DNA from: Ashinkailepas kermadecensis
Taxonomy: Eukaryota > Arthropoda > Thecostraca > Neolepadidae
Direction of reading: 5' to 3'
DNA: 64,000 nt
Assembly: GCA_034440615.1 (NCBI GenBank)
Contig: JAOTOM010004681.1
Coordinates: 226,001 to 290,000 of the forward strand
In this document: piece by piece, positions 11,685-23,107 of the stretch
How positions within the stretch are numbered: the first letter of the stretch is position 1
How the letters are laid out: every line of letters begins with the position of its first letter
Notes under the pieces: model-generated
Databases searched by the model: none
Told to the model about the DNA's origin: nothing
What the model saw: only the letters and a program-made list of their open reading frames with translations
Made by a program: the position numbers and the translations under genes

Positions 11685-12170
11685 TCCGACTCGAGTCTGA
11701 GTCTGAGTCAGGCTCAACCTCTTTGAGTCCACGAGTCCGAGTCCGAGAAGTGTGGAAAAGTGGACTCGAGTCCGAGTCCATGAGTCCGACTCATGAGTCC
11801 GAGTCCAGACTCATACAGGTTATTTAAAGATCCTACTGTCCTACCCCCTTGTTACCTACTATATGTAAGCTGGTAGCAGCTATAAATTACTTTTCATCAA
11901 TATTTTGTCTGTAATGTGCAAATTGTGAGCAATTTTTCTCAATTTACATATCTGGACTCAAGTCTGGACTCAAATCTGGTCAGAATTTCTGGACTCGAGT
12001 CCGAGTCCAGGTCAGAGTATCTGGACTCGAGTCCGAGTCTGAGTCAGACTCAAACTCTTCAAGTCCATGAGTCCGAGTCAGTACGCCTTGGTATAGCGGA
12101 CTCGAGTCCGAGTCCATAAGTCCGCCAAAACCACTGAGTCCGGACTCATGAGTCCGAGTCCGGACTCAAT
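11685..12170. repeat. Dense GAGTCC/GGACTC hexamer-like repeats inside the pogo element
   Basis: Two blocks (about 11686-11815 and 11950-12170) are built from GAGTCC, GAGTCT and CGAGTC variants on both strands, giving many short palindromes such as GGACTCGAGTCC. The blocks lie in the 5' leader before the transposase and are conserved in the second copy at 49966-50450. They could be expanded regulatory or binding sites; nothing shows this directly. Confidence 0.8.
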
Positions 12171-12260
12171 GCCCATGTCTACACACCACATATCAGTCCA
12201 AAACCAATGCTAAAGGTGAACTTTAACATTTCAACATTCTTTCACAGGTTGATGCTAACG

Positions 12261-14159
12261 ATGCCTCGGACTTACGATAAGACAACATCCAAGACCTACA
12301 CGGACGAGGATCTTCGGGTTGGCTTGGAGACGATCGCCAAGGGAAAAACCGTGTATGCGGCTGCTCAAGCCACTGGTGTGCCACTCTCCACACTACGACG
12401 CCATGCCCTCAACCTGAACCAAACGGATCGGATTGGCTCCGGTCGTAGTACCATCGTCCCGCCAGAAGACGAAACGAGGATTGTCCAGGTGCTCGTGTAC
12501 TTGTCCAGGCTCGCGCACCCTCTCGACACGAGCGATCTCAAGACGCTTGTTCAAGGGTACGTTAACCACCTCGGACTTGAGACCGGGTGGGTCGACAACC
12601 GTCCGGGGGATGACTGGGTTAGGCTGTTCAAGAAGCGCCACGCCGCGGTCCTCTCCACGCGGAAGGCGGAGCTGCTCACCGTCTCCCGTGCCAAGTCACT
12701 AACCCCGGCCGTCATCGATGCGTTCTTCCAGCTGCTTCGATCTGAGATGGAAGAACTCAAGCTCACGGACAAGCCAGCAAACGTGTACAACTTGGATGAG
12801 AGCGGGCTCTCAGCCGACCCACGTGGGAAGCACGTGTTTGTCGAGAAGTCTGGGCGAGACGCCTACTTGAAGAGTCAGGGGGCTGGCAAGGCGATGTACT
12901 CCGTCCTGTTCTGCTGCAATGCCGAAGGGCGCTTCCTACCGCCGTTCGTGGTCTACAAAGCGCTGCGGGCACCTTACGACACGTGGACCCAGGGCGGCCC
13001 TCCCGGGACGACCTACACGACTACCCCCTCTGGATGGATGGAGAGCGGCGTGTTCGAGGAGTGGTTCTGTACCATCTTCCTCGAAGATGCGAAGAAGCAG
13101 CACGCGGGGGAGCCCATCATTCTGCTCTTTGATGGGCACGGGAGCCATATGACGTACAAGACCGCGTCTCTGGCCAGGGAGAACAACGTAACCATCATCT
13201 GTCTGCCACCTCACACCAGCCACGCCCTCCAGCCCCTGGACGTGGCTGTGTTCAAGCCTCTGAAGGCGAAGTGGCGTGAGGTCTTGAAGATGTGGGCCCG
13301 TGAGTCCCGGCTCACAAACGTGGACAAGACCACCTTCCCTCACTTGCTGTCCAAACTCTGGACCAAGTTGGATCCGCAGCTCGCCGTGTCCGGCTTCCGT
13401 GGTGCTGGGATCGTTCCCCTGGACCCAGCGAAGATGAGCTCCCGCATGGTTGGCGGGGACGGATTTTCCAAGAGAACTGGAGTCTCGTCACCAGTCAAAG
13501 CCCTGAAGGAAGCTGTTCTGAACGTCATCTCGCCGTCACAATCCGAAGGCACGAAAACGGCCCTGGCCAACAAGGCAAAGCGGCGCTCCAGAGTTCAAGC
13601 GAAGGTTGGTGAAGTTCTGACCGCTGAAGCATCCCTCCGTCGGCTCGAGCAAGAGGAAGAACAGTGCGGCAAGAAGGCTGCCGCGATGAGGCAGCCGAAG
13701 AAGAAGAAGAGGAAACTCGTCTTCGATGAGGAGGAGGAGGAGGACGACCCCCCTCTGCCTCCCGAAGAACCGTTCCCACCACCAGACTCCTCGGATGAAG
13801 AGACCAACACCGACAACAAACGGAACGAGAAGCGCAGACACAACGAGAAGCACCTCGACAAAGTCGACTACAAGGACATCAAGACCTCCGACTTCGTCGT
13901 GATCCAGCTCAAGCACAAGACGTTCCTCGCTCAAGTGGCTGGCATCGAGACCAACTCAACTGAGAGCACTCGGGCTGTCCATGTCAGCTACCTGAGGAAG
14001 CTGCCTGGTGCGCAGACTCGCCGCTTCACGTTCCCGGAGGTCCCCGACCTGTCAGTGGTCTATCCACACGAGATCCTCGGAGTCGTCCGAAACGTTCAGA
14101 TGGATCGGCGGGGATCCATCTTCCAAGTCGTGGAGTACGACTGCTCGGAACTGTCATAG
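12261..14159 (+). CDS. pogo-like DDD transposase, copy 1
   Basis: This enzyme cuts and pastes its element at TA sites in the nucleus. The preferred start is the ATG at 12261 (MPRTYDKTT), because an acceptor TTCTTTCACAG lies just upstream at about 12247, so the first 18 in-frame residues may be intronic or untranslated. In order, numbering from an upstream ATG at 12207: Psq-type helix-turn-helix (about 35-70), CENP-B-like helix domain (about 90-150), then the DDE_1 catalytic core with YNLDESG (D197), LLFDGHGSH (D309) and LQPLDVAVF (D345), spaced 111 and 35. A KKKKRK nuclear localisation motif (498-503), an acidic proline stretch, and a small beta-rich C-terminal domain (FLAQV, RRFTFPE, YPHE) follow. 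No disabling change is seen. Confidence 0.93.
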   Translation: MPRTYDKTTSKTYTDEDLRVGLETIAKGKTVYAAAQATGVPLSTLRRHALNLNQTDRIGSGRSTIVPPEDETRIVQVLVYLSRLAHPLDTSDLKTLVQGYVNHLGLETGWVDNRPGDDWVRLFKKRHAAVLSTRKAELLTVSRAKSLTPAVIDAFFQLLRSEMEELKLTDKPANVYNLDESGLSADPRGKHVFVEKSGRDAYLKSQGAGKAMYSVLFCCNAEGRFLPPFVVYKALRAPYDTWTQGGPPGTTYTTTPSGWMESGVFEEWFCTIFLEDAKKQHAGEPIILLFDGHGSHMTYKTASLARENNVTIICLPPHTSHALQPLDVAVFKPLKAKWREVLKMWARESRLTNVDKTTFPHLLSKLWTKLDPQLAVSGFRGAGIVPLDPAKMSSRMVGGDGFSKRTGVSSPVKALKEAVLNVISPSQSEGTKTALANKAKRRSRVQAKVGEVLTAEASLRRLEQEEEQCGKKAAAMRQPKKKKRKLVFDEEEEEDDPPLPPEEPFPPPDSSDEETNTDNKRNEKRRHNEKHLDKVDYKDIKTSDFVVIQLKHKTFLAQVAGIETNSTESTRAVHVSYLRKLPGAQTRRFTFPEVPDLSVVYPHEILGVVRNVQMDRRGSIFQVVEYDCSELS

Positions 14160-14659
14160 GGCCAATGCTCAACAGTGTTTTGATCCATGGTATTATACGA
14201 GTACGATGGTTTGTTGATACCCGTTCAAACGTTGATGCTGCACGTTCCGAATTCAGCAGCACCTTCGAATGCTGAGTGAACATCCAAGAAGTGTTTGTTG
14301 ATAAAACAGCATTTGCCACCGCAGTGTGTCTCTTTTAACATTTTTAAAACTTCAAAGTGTGTTCCTTTTCCCCCATGCTCCCCGCGCTCGTAAATGTGTC
14401 CACTTCTGCACAAATCAAACTATAAACATGCATGTTCATTTTACCCCACCCATGGGGTAAAATGAACATATCAATTATTTAAAAAAAATAGTAATCTCCC
14501 GCAGACTATGAACTAGTTTAAGCGTAACAGAGTACATGGTTATAGTCACTAATGCTGTAATGTCATGCTGAGAATACATTTGTAACGATTCCGTCGAAAA
14601 CAAAAACACCCTAAACACTGAAAGGCCCAAACATGTTCATTTTACCCCACCCTACCCTA

Positions 14660-16600
14660 TCGATAGGCTTCATGCCTTGTGGTACCAGACGTGGTATCCG
14701 CGATCTGAGTATTTTCGGTGCGACTTCTGCACCGTCGCTCTGGCTCAGTAACGCTGTAGCGGCTATCGTCGCTGGCGACGCCGGCGTTGCATCTTGCCCA
14801 GCGTCCCGTGTCGTCACCTCGTGTCGACTGCGTCGGGTCTGATCTGTTTGCATCGACGCGTCGTTCATCTCAGGCTGTTCCAGGCTGCCAGTCCTGGTGT
14901 TACTCGCGTCTGCCGTCCTCGGGTGTGTTGTACGTGGCGAGCGTCCAGTCGTCCTTGACGACGTCACGACGCTCCCCATCACCGCACGGCTTCTCGCGCC
15001 TGTGGCGTGACCTGCTGTTGCCTCCCGCCGCTGTGGTTATGGTTCTGCACTGATAGTGCGGGTACAGGGTGTGAATCTCGCAGGACTATCGCTGAAGTTC
15101 TCGCACAGCCGCGCCGCTTGCCTGAGCGCCGGCCGGCTGTAGCAGAAGCCCTGGTACCCTGCAACCGCGCGTCGATGTTGTTCATCTTCGCTGATGTCGC
15201 CGTTATCTCCTGCGACTCATCTGTGCTACGTGCAACAGTTTTGTTTTCGTCCGATACAGGTGACATCTGGCGGCCCGGTGTGGAATAAGCGCCGCCCCGA
15301 CTCCCGCCGCTGGCGCTGCGCGCGGGCTGGGCGCGGCTCCTCCGGTGGCGGGCTAACTTCCCCTGGTGGCAGTTAGCCCACCAGGGGCAGTTAGCGGTTT
15401 GTCCACAAACCGCTGTCTAAACGTTCGTCGTGGGTGTGTGATACACTATCTAACCAAGCCTTTCTCTACTGGATCTGTGTACATGGGATTCACGGCAAAG
15501 GATAATTCAGAGCGTTTGAATATATTTGAAGGGACTTCCAAAGAAATATAATTATTGCTGCCCTTGCGCGTGCCCGGACAGAGGTGTTCTAGATTTTCAA
15601 CACACTCAGTTACTTGGAATTGGTTATGGTCGTATCAATGATAGAGTGGATATTTCAGATGTTAGTAAAACGCACCTGGGAAATCGCTTATCTCTCACCG
15701 CAATTGTACACAGCGCAGTCTCTCAGGAACTGCCCATAGTTTTATGATTTTGAATATGATGCCAAATTGTTATTTGTGGCGGCTCATTTTTCGTTTCTCA
15801 CCACTTGAAAAATCATAGTTTAGCCCATAGTTTTGCTCCCAAGAAAAAAAACAATGTTTCGCGCGCTTATTGTGAGACCTTGACCGTAACTGTTGCCATC
15901 AGGCAAAATAAAACGCACAATAAGTTTACCGCAATTGAAATCCGCATGTTAAATTTTGCCGAAGCTCGACCAGTCCAAAATTAGTTTATGTGAATTGATG
16001 CAGCCATTTGCCAATAAACATTCAGTCCGTATTCGTCTCTTTCATGTGTGGAGGGGCAAAAAGGCAACTTGTTATAACTAGGGTGGCGAGTCATGTGCAC
16101 AACAATTTCTTAACGTGTACAACAATAAACTGGAGCCAGAATGACCGATCGTATTTAGCTGGGCACGACATTCCATATACAACAATAAACTGGAGCCAGA
16201 ATGACCGAACGGATTTAGTTGGGCACGACATTCCATATACAACAATAAACTGGAGCCAGAATGACCGAGCGGATTTAGCTGGGCACGACATTCCATATGT
16301 TGCTAGTTTTTGTTATAGTCGATAAGATGGGGCCTGGCGAAGGCTCTTTGTCATAATCAATTTAACGTGTTTTTTTAACTGCTAGTGGGCCGGGTATATT
16401 GGTCTGAATTAATGCATGGTTTATCTTTCGTGTGTACGGTCCTTCATGGTTGCAGGGCAACCAAAGAGCAGCAACGAATTTTTATTCGAAGGCAAAGTGC
16501 CACATGCTCATATTGCTCATTTACCTCCTTGTACTCTTTTTGGGTAGGACACCACGCACGATTGCTTCGGTTTGGTCGGCGACCAACTTGATGGTTTTTT
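14660..16600. other. No confident gene; GC-rich segment, then unique DNA
   Basis: From 14660 to about 15400 the DNA is GC-rich, and a minus-strand frame is open through 15266-14660 in two overlapping pieces without recognisable domains. It could be part of an old retroelement ORF1, but nothing proves it. From 15400 to 16118 I see only short frames. The three 60-bp repeats at 16119-16298 are described separately. Confidence 0.35.
16119..16298. repeat. Three tandem 60-bp repeats
   Basis: Three head-to-tail copies of exactly 60 bp begin at 16119, 16179 and 16239 and differ from one another at only a few positions. Because 60 is a multiple of three the array is open in several frames, which does not indicate coding. 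Confidence 0.95.
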
Positions 16601-16605
16601 TACCC

Positions 16606-17207
16606 CTGCGCCTGGGCCCCGCGGACGGGAGGACGCCAGGCGCCCGAGGAGTTATACGGGGCAGGCGGCACCTTCGCCTGGCCAGGAGAGAGAGACTCAC
16701 CACCCCGACCGGGATCCAGCGCCGCCTACCCCTTGACCCCAGCCGGCCGAGCCGGCAGGCACTGAGAAGAACCCCAGGCCCCGGCCCGAGGCGACCAGCC
16801 ACTTGGCCCGCGTGAGGCCCCACGGGTCCGCCCGCCCCTCCGGAATATCGGGACCAAAGAGGTGTGTTGGTCCCCCGTCACAACCAGCACCGTGCGACGG
16901 GGGACCTCAACCTCCAGGACTCCGTCAACCCCGAGGGACGGGCCGAGGGGGCGCGGCTACCCCGATAAAACTGAGCTGGAGGGCAGGACCGGGGAAGTTG
17001 TCCTACCTGCTCATGATAGGGGGAGTTGGTGTTGCAGGGCCAGGTGAAAGACATGGATGTTGAGATGAGATGGGCATTGGAATGGGTGCGTATGGATGGA
17101 AGGACGAGTGAGGCACTCTTAGTCTCACCCCTCGCCGGTAAGATGGTCGCCGGGTCATTGGGGCACGCAATCCCCCCCACCACGGAAAGGTGGTGCCTCG
17201 TCGGGGG
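16606..17207 (-). repeat. Isolated 5' UTR module of the Gag-bearing LINE (copy 3)
   Basis: This is the same GC-rich leader as at 905-1555 and 2262-2922, from the 5' hairpin near 17207 down to 16606, with no Gag sequence after it. On the minus strand it ends with a short A7 tract (plus-strand T run about 16596-16602). A prematurely polyadenylated, retroposed 5' UTR transcript would look like this, as would a SINE-like derivative of the LINE. Confidence 0.7.
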
Positions 17208-17296
17208 TTCTGGAAAACCCGAGGTGCAGTGTTCGATTCCCCGCGGTGACCCCTTTCATTCCAAGGTGAGAAGCAGGTGACGCCATATGGTCTGAA
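17208..17296 (+). repeat. 3' part of a tRNA-derived SINE
   Basis: A box-B-like TGTTCGATTCCCC is followed by a tail that includes GACGCCATATG. The same tail follows the tRNA-like SINE at 48797-48940, so this is a 5'-truncated member of that family. The box A region is missing. Confidence 0.5.
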
Positions 17297-18059
17297 TTGT
17301 TCAATGCGTCTCCAAGCGGAATACAACAAAGGAAAAGCAGAGGCAATCCGTCTGAGAAAACTAAACATTGTGCACAACAAATTGAGGTATTTCGAATTAA
17401 CAAACTGTAGGGGAGACCGGTGTAAAAGACCCAGGGTAGGTAAAACGCCCATGGCCTCTAAAAAAGAAATCCTTCATCCGATTGTTTGGTAGCAGTAATT
17501 TCGTAGCAGAACATCCTTTCTTCTGCTGCCGACTAAAGTTTCGCGAGCCAGGAACGGTTGCTCTGCGTTTTAGGTGAGTTTTCATATATTTGCCGGTTTT
17601 CTTAGATCGTAGCGGGCTATTTACGGCAATGTACATGCTTAACTAAATATGTGGGAGTAATTTTGTAAGTATTTTTAGTTAAACTCGTCTGTTTTCTGCG
17701 ATAAAACATCATGACACAATGCGCCACAATTGTCAAACTTCAGAAATCCGCGCGCAAAAATAATGTTGCCATTCTGCAGGAAGCCACGTCCCCATGTCGT
17801 GTAAGACATGGGGACATGTAAGACATGCCCCGCTAGGCGTGTTATACGCAACCAGGGGCGTCTTACCTGAATTATGGTCACCTGATCCCAGAATATGTAT
17901 AGGGGCATATATGTATCTGCCTCCCTAAATATTTAACAGCGAAACAAGACTTTTAAAATCTCAACAATAGGTATTTTCAAATTCAATGCTGACCTTGATA
18001 ACTGACTTCCTAAATCCCTGATTCCCGCTTTCCTAATCCTGGCATGCCTATTTCAGAAT

Positions 18060-18330
18060 ATGCCGAGAAAAAGTACAAGCAAGAGGGGTCAATATGGGCA
18101 AGCAAATCTCAGGAAGGCACGCGAGGACATCCGCAGTGGACGATCGGTTCGAAGTACGGCAAAACGCTGGGGCGTGCCGCCGAAAACGCTGATGAATCAC
18201 CGAGACGGGAAAGTAAGAATGCCTGGAAAAGTTGAACTGGGAAGATTTCACTGCGAATTCAGTGCGGAACAAGAAGATATTCTCGTTGAAAAGATTCGGG
18301 ACATGGAAAAGTGCCTGTTTGGCCTAACTG
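18060..18330 (+). pseudogene. pogo-like transposase, N-terminal fragment
   Basis: The DNA-binding end of a pogo-like transposase starts at ATG 18060, just after the acceptor CTATTTCAG. Residues about 16-50 form a Psq-type helix-turn-helix (RSVRSTAKRWGVPPKTL), followed by the start of the second helical domain ending MEKCLFGLT. Homology stops exactly at the GATT tail of LINE A copy 2 and resumes at about 24935 with [10 protein letters not shown]. The two pieces were one gene before the LINE arrived. Confidence 0.75.
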
Positions 18331-18466
18331 ATTGATTATTGGGGTTTTAGGGTGCGTCAACCCCAGTGGGTTATATTGCACCCATAACAAACTTGCTTAA
18401 TTATACATCAGATTGCCACATATGAAGAGCGCTTAACAGAGCATATCCATGGAAGCTAATTATCAG

Positions 18467-19295
18467 CTAGGAAGGTGTGTATATTACTTCAAATCCTATA
18501 TCTGCAAGGAAGCTCAAAACCGCTCTGTTGTGTATAAATCGGGAATCGTCTCCCAACAAGTCGTCCAACTTCAAAGTACTAGCATCATATCCGAAGTGAC
18601 GTCTACGTTCTTCCGTATATGCTGGACACGCCACCAGCAAATGGTGCACGGTTAGCGCGGCATTACACCTCATACATTTCGGCCTTTCTTGCCCACACAA
18701 TAAATATCTATGTGTGGCTAGCGTGTGGCCAATTCTGAGTCGACAGATGGCCACCTCGTCCCTTCTAGTTTGGCTGAAGGACGAGGGCCACAGCGCTAGA
18801 TGTGGTTTGATTTGCTTCAATTTGTTAAACTCCATTTGGTCCCATCTGCCCTGCCACTGTCCGAGAATAAATGTTGAGATAATTGGGTAGTGGTCACTGG
18901 CTGGAAGTGGGAGCACGCGTCTATTTGGTGCTTGTGCTGCTCGCCTTGCAGCCTGATCGGCCAGCTCGTTACCACGTATTCCGACATGTGCTGGGATCCA
19001 GCAAAGTGTTACTTGTTTTCCCATGTTTTGTATCGAAGTAAGTTGCGATAAAATGTCTCGTACAATGACATGTTGCTGGTTAAAACTACGCAAGGCCAAA
19101 AGGCTGCTCAGAGAATCAGTCAAAATAACATGAGTTTCCTCGTCGTCGACTTCGATGTATGAAAGGGTTTTGCTGATGGCTATCAACTCGGCAGTAAAGA
19201 CCGTGGCGTGTGGCGGCAGGGAAAAAGATCTTGTGGTCAATCCCCTCACGAAAGCACTACCCACGCCTGTGTCTGTCTTTGAACCGTCTGTGTAT
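18467..19295 (-). pseudogene. RNase H region of LINE A copy 2
   Basis: This is the C-terminal RNase H plus zinc segment, with TAELIAI, LTDSLSSLL and IPAHVGIRGNELAD intact and the final residues EVIYTPS. The first catalytic strand (YTDGS) is split off by the hAT-like insertion and continues at 23704. The protein sequence differs from copy 1 by only a few residues. Confidence 0.85.
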
Positions 19296-19930
19296 TATGG
19301 TGTATTGTCGAATAACTGTTTATTTTTATGTGCTGTGTTACTATGAATTTATTGGTCCCTGGCATGTCTAGACTCAGAAAATACCATTTTAAAAAATCTG
19401 GATAAAAAACCCAGCCTGCGCCGAGCGTGGCAAGTTTGACCCCTTACAGTGACGCCCGGCGTTGAAGTCTCCTCGTTAGTTACGCGCACACTAACACCAG
19501 GCGGCGGCTCGAGCCGCGCCGCCGCGCCCAAGGACAGGTGTGTTTTAGCGTCTGTTAACCAGTGGTGGATCCAGAAGGGGGGCCATGGGACCATGTCCCT
19601 TCCCTTGGGCCCTGAAAAAGGGGACCTTGGGCTCCGAAAAATGGTCCCTTGGGCTTCGAAAAAATGGGCCCATTTTGTCCCCAGGGGGCTTTCTTGGCTC
19701 CAAAAGAGCCATTTTTACTCAATATATTGAGGAAATTCACTAATTTTGAAGGGGCCCTTCTAAGTTACAGGGGGCCCAAAAACCAAAGGAGGGGCCCAAA
19801 AGGCTTTCGCTCCCTACTTGCGCAAATCCCGGATCCGCCACTGCTGTTAACGCGACACCCCAGAACGAATTTCTCCTATTTAACGACAGACATACCTTTG
19901 ATTTATATATCTTCGTTCGTTTTGCACAAT
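19296..19930. repeat. Left long terminal inverted repeat of the hAT-like element
   Basis: This arm is the reverse complement of about 23090-23703. It contains several GGGCCC and GGGACC-rich blocks and a long GC-rich stretch (about 19455-19560). Weak similarity appears to continue inward to about 19980, facing the coding end of exon 2 in the other arm. Confidence 0.85.
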
Positions 19931-20565
19931 TCGTTTTGCATCGCACATGGAAGCTACCGGACCTGTGGGAGGCGGCTGATGGGGTACCCCTGCCCGTAGG
20001 AAGAGGTTATGCAAATAGAGGGCCTTCCCTCGGCCGGTAGCGCTCGCGCCCTGTTTGTTTGCTCAGTGGACCGGCGCAGCGCCGCCTGAACCCTCGGGTC
20101 TTTTCTCGGCTGGATTACCCTTGGCGTTTCGATATTTTCGTCCCTCGTTCAGTGTGTGTCCGACTACTGAGGCGTCAAGCAGCGGCATCCATTTCCCTAG
20201 CATCTCACCGCAGGTCATGTCAGTAAAACGGGAGGGCCTACGTTATGGTTAAGGGTGCGCGAACACCCCCCCCCCCAGAACCTTTTCAGTGTCATAACAT
20301 TGTAAAGCTAATATCCTACGAATGCTAAGGAGATTGAAGTTCATATTAACTTTAACCTTGGTAAATCATTGAACAAAGCAAATGTCATGTCCTCAATTTT
20401 ACCTGACTTTTGTCCCGGAATTGGGAATTTGGTCACGTGTAGAAAAGCTTTTCGGAAACTCACACACATGCCACCTTTCTTAAGATTTAATTTTCCACTC
20501 GCAGCCGATCAGCACTCGCATTAACATTTTGCCTCTTTCCTTCACAGGCCAACATCACAACGGAA

Positions 20566-23107
20566 ATGTCTCTTCGCAGTAAGACCAAGCACTTCTCTCT
20601 CGGGACGCCCAAGAACCTGCCCGAAAATCAGTTGCCCACCAATAAAGATGTTGTCAACTGCATCAGGCTCATGCACTCCGTGCCTGGAAAATTTCAAAGG
20701 GAGATGAGCACCATTTTTAAGCCAGTCGCCGAGATGGTCATCGCCATGTGGAGCAGCGAGGGTATTCCTGTTACTAAAGATTCGGCAGTTTATCGAAAAG
20801 TCGCGGATTGTTACAAAAAATTCCAGGCACTGAACAAAACAAGAACGCAAAATCGGAATGTGAAAAACGTAAAGTCGAAGAAAAACGAAAAGTATTTCGA
20901 AAAACTATTCGACATTGCTATGTGCAAGTGCCGAAGTGAACGCTCTTGCAAGTGTCCCTACGAAAACCGGGTGCCACAGATTGAAGTGAAATTCTTGCGC
21001 GATCAGAGGGGCTCCCGGAAAATTTTCCTTGGCATGCCGGACCGTCAGGAGATGAGACTACGGCAGGTCGCCGCCGACCGCAGACGCCAACGGCTGCAAC
21101 AGCATGATCTGGATACGCTGTCACCGAGAGCCTCCGACAGCGAGCCCGGGCCGTCTGGCCTTCAAAACCCCGAGGCAGGCAGCTCATCGGCCACCAGCAG
21201 CGCTGACCCAGCTGACACTGGCGGCTCTGATATGGAGTGGAATGAGGAGGACGATACCCAACCCGAGACCGGCGAGCGAAATTTTGAAAGGCTCACCAAC
21301 ACGGCTCTGGCCGCCGACCGTTGCGGCGTCTCCAACCGCGCTGTGTGCGCCATTATAAACGGCTTCCAACAAGACATCGGGCGGATTTCGGAAACCAGCA
21401 CAAAATTGATAGTAGACCCCATGAAAATGTACCGGGAAAGGGAGCGTGTGAGAAATATGGCGGCCTCGGCGAGCGCCGAGCAGCACGGCGACATAAAAGC
21501 ACTATATTTTGATGGCCGCAAAGACGAAACATTCACCGGCAAATCGACCACAATGAAAGAAGAACATGTGGCGGTGGTGGTGGAGCCTGGCTCAAAGTAC
21601 CTCACACACTTCACTCCGGAAAGTGGACGAGCCATCCACCAAGTGAGGAAACTGACTGACATCGCCATTGACAACGCCGCCGACGTCAGAGTGCTCGGCT
21701 GCGACGGCACCGCCGTTAACACCGGCAGGGATGGCGGCGCGTGCCGGCTCTTTGAGCTGAGCCAAGACTCGCCTCGTGCCGTCCACTGGTTCGTCTGCCA
21801 GCTCCACGCGAATGAGCTGCTCCTGCGGGCGGTGTTCACCGAACTGGACGGCTCAACCACCGGGCCCAAGTCCTTCTCGGGACCGCTGGGTCGGGCCGCC
21901 AGTGGCGACGTCCACCGCCTAGAAGTGGCGTCGTTCCGCGCTGTGGCGGGGCCACTGCCAGACCTCCCGGACCAGCTGGTGGCTGACCTCAGCACGGACC
22001 AGCAGCTTCTCTACCGACTCGCCAGAGGGGTGGATGCCGGCAAACTTCTGGACGGCAGCGACGCGCATCGCCAGATCGGACCTGTTAATCACGCCAGGTA
22101 CGTACGAGCCGTTGTCAACAACCGAAAGTGTCTAAACTGAAATTCAGACACTTAAGCGCGCTAGTCAATTCATGTCAATGGAACGGGGAAGGTGGTGGGG
22201 TCATGTCCCAATTATTTCAGTTCTCAAGTATATTAGCTTTATAATATTTGATACTACAATTTTAGATGAGAAGTGTCTTTATAAGACAAGAGTGGCCCAA
22301 TGAGCCAATGTTCATTTGTCATTCTACATCAACATTAGTTTTCTGTCCGTTTGCCTACGTTTTTTTATTATAAATTTTATATAGCTTGTCTAACGCTGCC
22401 TTGGCGGCTATCGCAGGTGGCTCACACTGGCCGCGCGACTGCTGCGCGTCTACATCGGGTCAGCGTCACCGACGGCCGAGTTGACCCAGCTGGTCGCATT
22501 CCTGATGGGTCATTACATCACTATGTGGTTCTACATCAGGGCCAACAGCACCTGCACTAGCGGCACCTTGAACAGCATGCGGAGCGTGGAGCTCCGACGG
22601 ATGCTGCCCACTCGGCTGCAGGACATTATCAGGCCAGTGATGCAGCGGAACGCCTACTGGGTACATCCGGAGGCTGTTCTGCTGGCGATGGTGGCGGACT
22701 CTGACGCTGCGGTGCGCGCCCGGGCCGTGGGTGTGATCCAACGGTGTCGGCAGCAACCGCAAGAGGGAGTCAGACCGTTCAAGCTGCCGACCATCAACTT
22801 CGCCGCCACCCACTACACGGAGCTGCTTGACTGGGAGAAGGAGCTGATCACCGAGCCGCCGCTGACAACCGACCTCACGGACGTCGAGCTACAGGGCATC
22901 TGCAGCCAGCCACTCCAAGTCGCCTCCTTCCCCGTCCACACTGTGGCGGTGGAGCGGGCGGTGAAGGTGGTGACCGAGGCAGCCGGCGCGGTGATGGGCG
23001 AGGAACGCAGGCATGGCTGGATCAGCAGCCGGCTCGCGCACCGCCGGCAGCTGCCAAGCATCCACAGCAAACAATCTTTCGTGAAATCTCTGGCTGAAGA
23101 TGTATAA
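20566..23107 (+). CDS. hAT-like transposase, two coding exons, intact
   Basis: This probable transposase has coding exons 20566-22097 and 22417-23107, which splice in frame through a GT/AG intron of 319 bp to give 740 residues. An acceptor CCTTCACAG at about 20547 suggests a further 5' non-coding exon. Visible features are a basic N-terminus with a CxCRxxxxCxC cluster (about 120-130), an acidic low-complexity stretch (185-235), then an RNase H-like core: YFDGRKD (D316), LGCDGTAVNTG (D380) and WFVCQLHANE (C411, H414, E417). HARW spans the splice junction, and a helical C-terminus follows. The D, D, CxxH order is hAT-like. Many invertebrate genomes carry unannotated relatives, from memory. No stop or frameshift is seen. 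Confidence 0.8.

Larger units (their letters stand above)
11239..14657 (+). mobile_element. pogo/Tigger-like DNA transposon, copy 1, apparently intact
   Basis: This 3419-bp element has perfect 24-bp terminal inverted repeats (11239-11262 and 14634-14657, beginning GGGTAGGGTGGGG) and a TA duplication on both sides (11237-11238, 14658-14659), as expected for the Tc1/mariner/pogo group. The internal motif GGGTAAAATGAACA recurs near both ends, at about 11608 and 11642 on the left and as a 15-bp-arm palindrome at 14433-14468 on the right. These are likely transposase-binding sites. A second copy at 49518-52942 is nearly identical, which implies recent mobility. Confidence 0.92.

Noticed and set aside
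12393..14319. Additional open frames on both strands inside the pogo-like transposase (repeated at 50674-52600)
   Set aside because: They overlap the clear DDD transposase, have no motifs of their own and result from the high GC content of the gene.
14611..15266. A Gag-like gene in the GC-rich minus-strand frames
   Set aside because: No zinc knuckle or RRM-like motif is present, and the composition alone explains the open frames.
20041..20545. A first coding exon of the hAT-like transposase
   Set aside because: Short open frames only; the acceptor before 20548 and the ATG at 20566 make a non-coding leader more likely.
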